Assembly (NCBI GenBank): GCA_016794465.1
Contig: JAEUKA010000040.1
Coordinates: 175,738-239,737, forward strand
Direction of reading: 5' to 3'
DNA length: 64,000 bases
DNA from: Myxococcales bacterium
Lineage (GTDB): Bacteria > Myxococcota_A > Polyangia > Palsa-1104 > JAEUJZ01
Part shown: one piece after another, positions 34,848-41,276 of the stretch
How positions within the stretch are numbered: the stretch's first letter is position 1
How the letters are laid out: every line of letters starts with the position of its first letter
Program-made: the position numbers and the translations under genes
Notes under the pieces: model-generated
The model's input: only the letters and a program-made list of their open reading frames with translations
Told to the model about the DNA's origin: nothing
Database searches by the model: none

Positions 34848-35471
34848 ATGGCCGGATCAGCCAGCGCGCCGCCGCAGGGTGATGGTGGAGACAAGCCGCT
34901 GGCGATGACCAAGATGGTGATCGCCGGCAACTCTCGCGAGGACATTGCCAAGACGCTGCTCAACCCTAACAGTCCCAAGGCAGAGGGCCTGGAAGTTCGC
35001 AGTGACACGCTGCCGCGCATCGGTCGCTATGTCCTACTCCGCAAGCTCGGGGAAGGTGGGATGGGTGTGGTCTATGCCGCATACGATCAAGAGCTAGATC
35101 GCAAGGTTGCGGTCAAGATCATCCATCCAGAGCGAGCCCAAGATCCCGAGCTGCGTGCCCGCACCATTCGTGAAGCGCAGGCCCTGGCCCGAGTCTCTGC
35201 CGCCAACGTCATTCACGTCTACCAAGTCGGTGAAGTGGACGGACAGCTCTTCATTGCGATGGAGTTTGTCAACGGCAAGACGCTATCGAAGTGGCAAGCC
35301 GAGCCCGCGCACAAGTGGCAAGACATCCTGCGTATGTACCTACATGCCGGCCAGGGTCTGCAAGCCGCCCACGAAGCCGGCCTGGTCCATCGCGACTTTA
35401 AACCTGATTTGATAAGGCGACTCCGCTCCGTCGATAAAAAGCGGCCAAACGGAGCAATGGGAAGTGCGTAG
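34848..35471 (+). CDS. Ser/Thr protein kinase C, N-terminal part, interrupted after HRDFKP
   Basis: An AGGAGG lies 11 nt before the ATG. Residues 60-187 are a kinase N-lobe (L-G-E-G-G-M-G-V-V-Y loop, A-V-K-I-I lysine) continuing to H181-R-D-F-K-P-D. Kinase-derived sequence ends at base 35407; the last 21 codons are E3 sequence. The C-terminal half begins at 36821. The broken product lacks the DFG loop. In-frame joining after removal of E3 gives H-R-D-F-K-P-D-N-V-L and a 522-aa protein. Confidence 0.85.
   Translation: MAGSASAPPQGDGGDKPLAMTKMVIAGNSREDIAKTLLNPNSPKAEGLEVRSDTLPRIGRYVLLRKLGEGGMGVVYAAYDQELDRKVAVKIIHPERAQDPELRARTIREAQALARVSAANVIHVYQVGEVDGQLFIAMEFVNGKTLSKWQAEPAHKWQDILRMYLHAGQGLQAAHEAGLVHRDFKPDLIRRLRSVDKKRPNGAMGSA
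35399..35407 (+). repeat. Left direct repeat of insertion E3
   Basis: TAAACCTGA, covering F(3rd base)-K-P and two bases of the Asp codon in HRDFKPD. Identical copy at 36812-36820. Confidence 0.85.
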
Positions 35472-35502
35472 GAAGTGCGCAGGAAGTGCAGCCGACAACG
35501 CC

Positions 35503-35531
35503 TAACAGAACGTAGCGAGGAACCGTTGTTA
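35503..35531. repeat. Hairpin with bulge at the 3' end of the Rieske gene
   Basis: TAAC-ag-AACG pairs with CGTT-GTTA across an 11-nt loop, leaving a 2-nt bulge. On the Rieske strand the site ends in GTTAGGC, which fits the integron core consensus GTTRRRY, and the opposite arm GCATAAC is one base off its partner. It overlaps the Rieske stop codon. It is much shorter than normal attC sites, so it may just be a terminator-type stem. Confidence 0.4.
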
Positions 35532-36548
35532 TGCACTCTCGCGACAGGCGAGTGTGTCAACAGCACTCTTCGGGATGGGAATGCCGCTACTATCCAGTGT
35601 GGTGGACTCAAAGAACTGCGCGTACCAGCGACGTAGCTTCATAATCGAGCCATCACCGTCGCACAGCACCGGATGAGGCAGATACTCTTTGTTCTCCCAG
35701 ATCTGCATGTCTTCGTGATAGGTGCGCATCATCTCCGACACCACAAAGTGACGAAGTATCCGCGACCAGCCCGGCACCATCGACTTGCGAATCCAGATCG
35801 TAAGTCGGTGATTGGTACTCTGCGCATCAATTGGAACGATCGAGGAAAACACCTGCGCCTGGGTTCCCATGACCTGTGGGAAATGCAGATAGTGAAACCC
35901 TGGCTCGATCATATGGAACTCAAGTCGCCCTTTCAGGAGCACACCGAACCGGCGAAGGGAAACCGCTTGGGTGATTCGCAGCTCTTTGCCTTCTTCATGG
36001 AAGAAGTTCTCGGGCGTATTGTGACCGTGGACCGCACGAAAGTGCGCGCTATCCACTGAGTTCTCCATGATGTCTTGGCCATGGATACGAATCGCGAACT
36101 CATAGGTCGCCGGTCGGTCGTACTGCTGTTCCACAAAGTCATCCATCATCGGCAGCTCCGCCGGAGGACTTGCGCCATCTTGACTGTGGTACATAAAGAT
36201 TAGGCCATAGCGCTCTGCGACGTGATACGTCCCGACTCGGGCCTTGGCGGGAATCTTCTTCGCGTACGGAATGTCCACGCAGTCCCCCGATCGATCAAAG
36301 CACCAGTGATGATACGGACAGCGCACCGCGTTCCCTTGCACCGTTCCCCCTTCCGAGAAGTGGGCGCCTAGGTGCGGACAGATGTCATCGATCACACCGA
36401 CCTTCCCATCCTTGCCACGAAACATTGCAAAGCTGGTTCCGAACTGCCGAATCTTTTTTAGCTCTCCGCGCTTCAGATCACTGCTCCAACCAATCTGAAA
36501 CCATCCACGGGTGTACGGGGGAAGGCTGATACGGCGCTTATCGGTCAT
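35529..36548 (-). CDS. Rieske non-heme iron oxygenase
   Basis: A 339-aa protein. The N-terminal Rieske centre C-P-H-L-G...C-P-Y-H-H (C-x-H and C-x2-H) is followed by a catalytic domain with the mononuclear iron motif E-N-S-V-D-S-A-H-F-R-A-V-H. The layout resembles KshA-type ketosteroid hydroxylases and cholesterol 7-desaturases (Neverland/DAF-36), so a sterol or steroid substrate is possible in a myxobacterium. It needs a ferredoxin/reductase partner, none being adjacent. It is the sole cargo of E3, antisense to kinase C. Confidence 0.85.
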   Translation of the reverse strand: MTDKRRISLPPYTRGWFQIGWSSDLKRGELKKIRQFGTSFAMFRGKDGKVGVIDDICPHLGAHFSEGGTVQGNAVRCPYHHWCFDRSGDCVDIPYAKKIPAKARVGTYHVAERYGLIFMYHSQDGASPPAELPMMDDFVEQQYDRPATYEFAIRIHGQDIMENSVDSAHFRAVHGHNTPENFFHEEGKELRITQAVSLRRFGVLLKGRLEFHMIEPGFHYLHFPQVMGTQAQVFSSIVPIDAQSTNHRLTIWIRKSMVPGWSRILRHFVVSEMMRTYHEDMQIWENKEYLPHPVLCDGDGSIMKLRRWYAQFFESTTLDSSGIPIPKSAVDTLACRESA

Positions 36549-36746
36549 GTGCAGGTTCCTCCAGGGAAGAGTCTGTCTCGGGATGCTGGTTCAAGTAGGA
36601 AGTGGTCCACCGCTGTCGCTCTGGTTGGGAGTCCACTTTTCCTATTCCGGACCTACCGAGTCTGACATGGTGACCGCCTCACCGTAGGTTACTCTTCCCG
36701 ACCTTGTCTAGCGGATTGTCGCGCAAAGCATCACCGTCGCCACCAC

Positions 36747-36778
36747 TTCCCCTGTCGCTCCAGACGGAGTCGGGGGAA
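36747..36778. repeat. Hairpin near the right end of E3
   Basis: TTCCCC/GGGGAA outer stem with an inner CTCC/GGAG stem, 33 bp before the right direct repeat. Comparable in position to the hairpins at the right ends of E1 and E2. Confidence 0.5.
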
Positions 36779-36811
36779 TGCCCAAGGTGATTCCCACTCT
36801 GCATCGAAGCG

Positions 36812-36820
36812 TAAACCTGA
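36812..36820 (+). repeat. Right direct repeat of insertion E3
   Basis: TAAACCTGA, identical to 35399-35407; kinase C resumes with the third base of the Asp codon. Confidence 0.85.
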
Positions 36821-37829
36821 CAATGTCCTCATCGGCGAGGATGGGCGGCCTCGGGTGGTGGACTTTGGCTTGGCGCGGATTCAGACCAAGGCCGGAACCT
36901 TTGCTCACAGTGCCAAGCTCCCAGCCATTCCCATTCCCGGTCGAACCAATCCCCTGACCACTCCGCTGACGCAAGTGGGAGTCGTGATGGGAACGCCGCT
37001 CTACATGTCTCCCGAGCAGCACATGGGAGAGTCTGCGGACTGGCGCAGTGATCAGTTTAGCTTCTGCGTGGCGCTCTATGAAGCGCTGTACAAGCAGCTG
37101 CCTTTTGCCGGTGATACCGTCGAGGTGCTGGCATTTAACGCCATCTCTGGAAAGGTGCTGCCACGTCCGCCTGGAAGTCACGTTCCCTCTCCTGTTCATG
37201 ATGCGCTGCTGCGGGGTCTGTCCCCTATTGCCGAGCAGCGCTTCCCATCCATGCGTGAGCTGCTCGCGGCGCTGGTGTTTGATCCGTCCATGGACCCATC
37301 CACCAACCCGCGAGAGCGACGGCGAGTCATCCTGAGCATGACCGCGTTCGTATTCCTTGCCGCAGCGGGTCTGAACCTGCTGCAGCTGCTGGGAGTGAGT
37401 GCCCAGCGGGCATCTCTGCTGAACTCGCTGGCGTATTTTGCAGTGTTTGGATATCTAGCCATTCGCTTCCGCAAGGTCTTTGTCAGGAACTCCTTTCATC
37501 GCGGCAGCATGGTGTACGGACTGTCGTATTCCAGTCATCTCATTGGCCTGCGTCTGTTGGGAATTGAGATCGGACTGACCGTGCCACAGCTGATGACGCT
37601 TGACCTGCTAGCACTCGCTTCTTCGACGGCGATGGCGGCAGCCTGCGTGATGAGAGACATGTGGGTGCTGATTCCCCTCGCACTCGTTTCAGCGCTGTGT
37701 TGCGCCAAGTATCCCGCGCAGGCCGAGATCATCTCCTCTGTGGTCATTCCGTTTGCCACCGTGATTACCCTGGTGGTCTGGATTCGTGCGACTGCCAAGC
37801 GTGGCAACCGGCACAAGTCCAACCTCTAA
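36821..37829 (+). CDS. Ser/Thr protein kinase C, C-terminal part
   Basis: Continues with N-V-L-I-G-E-D-G-R-P-R-V-V-D-F-G-L-A (DFG), G-T-P-L-Y-M-S-P-E-Q (APE) and R-S-D-Q-F-S-F-C-V-A-L-Y. After the C-lobe come about six hydrophobic segments, a polytopic membrane tail seen in many myxobacterial kinases. A GTG at 36855 is the first possible independent start but cuts into the DFG region. It pairs with 34848-35407 to give a 522-aa protein. Confidence 0.84.
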
Positions 37830-37839
37830 CAGCCTAGGT

Positions 37840-37908
37840 TATATTAGGCTCTTCAAGTACTTCATATTAGGCGCCTCAAGTACTTCATATTAGGCGCTTC
37901 AAGTACTT
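37840..37908. repeat. 23-bp tandem repeat, three copies
   Basis: Units at 37840, 37863 and 37886, each of the form [C/T]ATATTAGGCGC-TCAAGTACTT, including the palindrome AAGTACTT. The third copy abuts the stop codon of the minus-strand gene at 37909. Just upstream, AGCCTA/TAGGCT (37831-37850) can form a stem after kinase C. It may act as a bidirectional terminator zone or protein-binding array. Confidence 0.8.
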
Positions 37909-39465
37909 CTATTTGAATTTCCTGACGAACGTGACATCGAGCACTCGCTCGCTGCGGTGGATCGCCGATACCTGATAACCCGGACGGGGCGTCAGCGGCG
38001 GTGGATCAGTACTGTGCAGCGACGCGCTCGGGAGGAACAAGACCTCTCCACCAGTTGGCACCACCCGATAAGGAGTCTTCACCATTCCCAAGCTTGGGTC
38101 CGTGAAAAAGAAGTTGAAGGGCCAGCGCGTCTCGATCGTGACACGCGGTGGAAGCCGCTGCTCGATGTCGGCCAGGGCACGACGGGCGGTGTCCAGCTCA
38201 TCGATCAACTCCAGGTTGTTTTCGTGGTTGGTATCGATCCCCGTTGGCGGAAAGGCGAGCTGCGCAGCAATCGCCTTGGGCAGAAAGGAAGCCCGGCGCG
38301 GATGCGAAGTCAGGACAAACAGCAGCAGCATCGGAACGGTCACGGCCCACAGCGCGCGCCGCCACTGCTGCGGAAAGGCCAGCACCGCCATCATCAGCAG
38401 ACAGAGAGCCAGCGCAGGCTGGATCACCATCGTGTAACGAACCAGGGCAAAGTAACGCCGCACCGCCCACAGCAGTAGGTGTCCGCTCGCAAACAGAACC
38501 GAGAGTGCAAGCGTCTCCTGCGGCAGAAGGGGACGAAAGAATCGTCGATCGGAATGCGCCGACTTCCCTGGTTGTAGCTGCTCCCACGCGGTACGGACAG
38601 AGCCCGGCCCCCGCAGCCGCACGCAGAAGATCACGATCAGAATCACCGTCAGGATCAGCATCATCAGGTTGGGATTGTGAAAGCCGAGCAGCTGCCCGAG
38701 CGCGTGTCGCAGTCGCCCAAAATACTCGGACACAGTGCCGACAAAGCGCAGGTTGTCATCCTGAAACTCGGGGCTCACCAAGAGGTGTCCGGTCAGGCGA
38801 TACTTGAGCGCGTGATAGAGCACAAATACTCCGCTGGGAATCGCGATGGGCCACACTGCGGCAAGGACTCTGCGTGCATTCCCAAGACTCCCTTCTTGCA
38901 GCAGCCGCCAGCCAATCCACAGCGCCAAGGGCGGAATTGAAAACGGCCCGTTGAGCTTGGTCAGGCTGGTTGCAGTCAGCGCCAACGCCACCTGCCACGG
39001 TCGCCCCGCTACCATTCCCGCAACAGCCGTCCACGCAAACGCGACCTGAAACAGATCCAGGTTCAGCTGCAGCGCCTGCGCCAAAACCACCGGATGAAAG
39101 CCCACCAGCGCCGCCAAGCAGAGTCCGAAAAACAGTCCTTTTGTCCGCCTCCCAATGTCAAACAGCGCCGCACAGAGCAGCGCCGCTGCCATCCAACCAA
39201 GCAGGTGCATCGCAAGCAGACGCGACATCGGCAGATGCCACAGCGCGCCCAGCAGCCAGGAAATCAGCGGCGGGTGTCCGGTGTCATGCTCGGTCACGAA
39301 CGGAAACCATGGCCGATCAAAGAACAGCTGCGCCGATTCCCAGTGCAGCGCGGCATCGTGATACGCAGGCAGCCAGCGCAGCGAGTACTGAGACGCCACA
39401 AACAGAGCCAGCGCACAGAGGAATGCCAGCGGCAGGACGGAGCGCTCACGGTGTGGGTCGAGCAT
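37909..39465 (-). CDS. GT39-like polytopic glycosyltransferase
   Basis: A 518-aa protein with roughly 10 membrane helices and a soluble C-terminal domain. The first periplasmic loop contains Y-H-D-A-A-L-H-W-E and T-E-H-D-T-G-H-P-P-L, the acidic and His-Pro-Pro pattern typical of ArnT/PMT-type lipid-linked sugar transferases. These transfer sugars from polyprenyl phosphate donors to envelope acceptors. It overlaps the upstream DUF1450-like gene by one base, so the two are coupled. Confidence 0.7.
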   Translation of the reverse strand: MLDPHRERSVLPLAFLCALALFVASQYSLRWLPAYHDAALHWESAQLFFDRPWFPFVTEHDTGHPPLISWLLGALWHLPMSRLLAMHLLGWMAAALLCAALFDIGRRTKGLFFGLCLAALVGFHPVVLAQALQLNLDLFQVAFAWTAVAGMVAGRPWQVALALTATSLTKLNGPFSIPPLALWIGWRLLQEGSLGNARRVLAAVWPIAIPSGVFVLYHALKYRLTGHLLVSPEFQDDNLRFVGTVSEYFGRLRHALGQLLGFHNPNLMMLILTVILIVIFCVRLRGPGSVRTAWEQLQPGKSAHSDRRFFRPLLPQETLALSVLFASGHLLLWAVRRYFALVRYTMVIQPALALCLLMMAVLAFPQQWRRALWAVTVPMLLLFVLTSHPRRASFLPKAIAAQLAFPPTGIDTNHENNLELIDELDTARRALADIEQRLPPRVTIETRWPFNFFFTDPSLGMVKTPYRVVPTGGEVLFLPSASLHSTDPPPLTPRPGYQVSAIHRSERVLDVTFVRKFK

Positions 39466-39698
39466 TAGTCGGCAGCTTCGGTCAAGGAGTCGATCTGATC
39501 GAGGAGTTGATCGGTGTCCTTGGCTCGTAGGGGTAGGCCGTCAGCGCTCGCGATGAGGAGTCCTTGATCACAGGCCTCACAGCGGGTCAGACAGTCCTTG
39601 ATCACAGGAGAGTGGTCACGATCACGGAGCGACTCAAGAAGCGTACTCCGTTGTGAACCGAGACGATCGATGGACTTTTTGCACAGCTGAATCTGCAT
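39465..39698 (-). CDS. Small DUF1450-like protein
   Basis: A 77-aa protein from the ATG at 39698. M-Q-I-Q-L-C at the N-terminus, C-L-T-R-C-E-A-C in the middle and an acidic end (D-T-D-Q-L-L-D-Q-I) match the layout of the DUF1450/YuzB thioredoxin-like small proteins. The function of that family is not established. Stop and next start overlap (TAATG) with the glycosyltransferase. Confidence 0.55.
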   Translation of the reverse strand: MQIQLCKKSIDRLGSQRSTLLESLRDRDHSPVIKDCLTRCEACDQGLLIASADGLPLRAKDTDQLLDQIDSLTEAAD

Positions 39699-39798
39699 GT
39701 CCGAACCACTATGCCAAAGTCGGGCCTCGCTTGGGAACCGACATTGTGCAAGACGATTCTCTGACTCTCTGTACCGATTCGCGCTAGCCTGGACCATC

Positions 39799-40227
39799 AT
39801 GGCAGACAACTACGGCGTCACCTTCGCACAGAAGCTCATCCAACAAGGGAACTATGAAGAGGCGATCCTCGCGGCCAACAAGCACCTAGTACAAGATCCA
39901 GCAAGTCCTGAGCCCTATCATGATCGTGCGCGGGCACTGGCAGGCCTGGGTCGGTTTGAGGAAGCGGTGGCAGACTACGCGCAAGCGATCCAGCGCGATG
40001 AAACCGAGCATGTCTTGCAAGACTGGGAAGTCGATGACGGTCTGTTTTCGCTGCTGGTGGCCTGGGCCCAGAGCCTAGGTGAACCCGGAAAGGCGTCCGC
40101 AGCGCAGGTCGCGATCATGGAACGCTACGCCCAGCTGCTACCAAGCGGACAGCATCGTGCCGACGCAGCCGACTGGATCTTGCGCTTTAAGGGACTCCTC
40201 AAGTCGACCTTTGTCAAACAGCACTAG
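39799..40227 (+). CDS. TPR-repeat protein
   Basis: A 142-aa protein from the ATG at 39799. Two TPR units: G-N-Y-E-E-A-I-L-A-A-N-K-H-L-V-Q-D-P, and Y-H-D-R-A-R-A-L-A-G-L-G-R-F-E-E-A-V. No signal peptide; cytoplasmic. The frame is open upstream but that part is antisense to the DUF1450-like gene. Probably a protein-interaction module; partner unknown. Confidence 0.65.
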   Translation: MADNYGVTFAQKLIQQGNYEEAILAANKHLVQDPASPEPYHDRARALAGLGRFEEAVADYAQAIQRDETEHVLQDWEVDDGLFSLLVAWAQSLGEPGKASAAQVAIMERYAQLLPSGQHRADAADWILRFKGLLKSTFVKQH

Positions 40228-40277
40228 CCGCGCTGCGCCCCCCCCCTGATGTGACCCCCCTAAGGAAAGACCGGACG

Positions 40278-41123
40278 ATGCTGGAGTATGAAGAACAGAG
40301 TGCCATCGCGACTGCGCGCGCCGCTGGGCAAGTGCTGCTTGAGATCTATGCAACGGACTTTGGTGTCGACTACAAAGGACCCGGCAGCAGTGATCCGGTG
40401 ACCGAGGCTGATCGTCGCGCCAACGCCCTGATTGTCAGTCGCTTGCGGGCTCTGTTTCCTGATGACGGAATCGTAGCCGAAGAGAGTGCGGATCACTCCG
40501 CAGCGCTGAACAAGCGGCGCATCTGGTATGTCGATCCGCTTGATGGCACCAAAGAGTTCATCGCCAAAAATGGTGAGTTTGCGGTGATGATCGGCCTCGC
40601 GATCGACGGTCGCGCGCAGCTAGGAGTGGTCCTGCAGCCAAGCGCTGACAAGCTCTACCACGGGGTGATCGGACAGGGGGCGTACCTGATTCAAGGGGAA
40701 CAGAGTCGGTCCCTACATGTAAGTGAAAAGGCAAGTCCCAGTGAGCTGTGTCTGGTGGTGTCGCGGTCGCATCGCCCGAAGAGTACCGAGGAGCTGATGC
40801 AATTTCTCGGCATCCAAAAGGAAGCGACCAGTGGATCGGTGGGCGTCAAGATTGGGCTGTTGGCAGAGCAGCGCGCGGATCTGTATGTCCATGTCTCGGA
40901 CAAGTCGAGCGCCTGGGATACCTGCGGGCCGGAAGCGATTCTGCACGCTGCTGGCGGTCGCTTCACCGACCTCGGTGGCAACTCCATTGTCTATGGCACC
41001 CGCGAGCTGCGCACCCGCCACGGAATCCTCGCGTGCAACGGCGCTGCCTTTGAAACGGTAGTCCCCGTGGTACGCGCTATCGCCGAGCGCGAAGGACTCC
41101 TTCCCAGTCCCCTTTCTCATTGA
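40278..41123 (+). CDS. Inositol-monophosphatase-family phosphatase, CysQ-like
   Basis: A 281-aa protein from the ATG at 40278 (AAGGAAA upstream). Metal-binding motifs are complete: E-E-S near residue 70, D-P-L-D-G-T-K-E-F near 90, and A-W-D-T-C-G-P-E-A-I near 215. The T-K-E-F form and spacing point to 3'(2'),5'-bisphosphate nucleotidase (CysQ), which clears PAP from sulfate assimilation. An inositol phosphatase cannot be excluded. Confidence 0.82.
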   Translation: MLEYEEQSAIATARAAGQVLLEIYATDFGVDYKGPGSSDPVTEADRRANALIVSRLRALFPDDGIVAEESADHSAALNKRRIWYVDPLDGTKEFIAKNGEFAVMIGLAIDGRAQLGVVLQPSADKLYHGVIGQGAYLIQGEQSRSLHVSEKASPSELCLVVSRSHRPKSTEELMQFLGIQKEATSGSVGVKIGLLAEQRADLYVHVSDKSSAWDTCGPEAILHAAGGRFTDLGGNSIVYGTRELRTRHGILACNGAAFETVVPVVRAIAEREGLLPSPLSH

Positions 41124-41136
41124 CAGGGGGTCACTA

Positions 41137-41182
41137 TGCGCTGGCGTAGGTAGACATACGTAGCTCTGCGTAGGCCAGCGCA
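41137..41182. terminator. Inverted repeat after the CysQ-like gene
   Basis: TGCGCTGGC and GCCAGCGCA form a perfect 9-bp stem around a 28-nt loop, 13 bp after the stop codon. No U-run follows, so it could be a factor-dependent terminator or a regulatory site for the next gene. Confidence 0.4.
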
Positions 41183-41276
41183 GCGGTGGGCTGTCAAGAC
41201 ATAAAAAGTTCTGCTTCCCACAAGCGCGCCAGCTTGGTAACGTACGCTCTTAGTTCTTTTCTCCGAGGAGTGTTCC

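Larger units (their letters stand above)
35408..36811. mobile_element. Insertion E3 in kinase C (1,404 bp)
   Basis: Bounded by the 9-bp direct repeat TAAACCTGA. Excision with one copy restores kinase C in frame, at exactly the codon and phase used by E2 in kinase B. The single cargo gene, a Rieske oxygenase, is on the opposite strand. The left end has CCGTCGATAAAA (35428) followed by GGCCAAAC, matching the left end of E2, then three GGAAGTGC units at 11-bp spacing. Just before the right repeat, CATCGAAGCG resembles the target's CATCGCGAC, as in a diverged copy of the target. No recombinase gene. Confidence 0.8.

Noticed and set aside
13906..36811. Inserts as classical IS or transposons
   Set aside because: No transposase ORF, repeat lengths differ (7, 9, 10 bp) and the terminal motif sits at variable distance from the junction.
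35408..36811. E3 as a standard integron cassette
   Set aside because: Direct repeats flank it, no GTT core at the junctions and the folded site is far shorter than known attC sites.
11925..37829. Interrupted kinases explained as group II or group I introns
   Set aside because: Inserts carry several ordinary genes, two of them antisense-only, with no reverse transcriptase, maturase or homing endonuclease, and 10 kb is too long; direct repeats at the junctions also do not fit splicing.
37840..37908. CRISPR array
   Set aside because: Units are contiguous with no spacers and no cas genes nearby.
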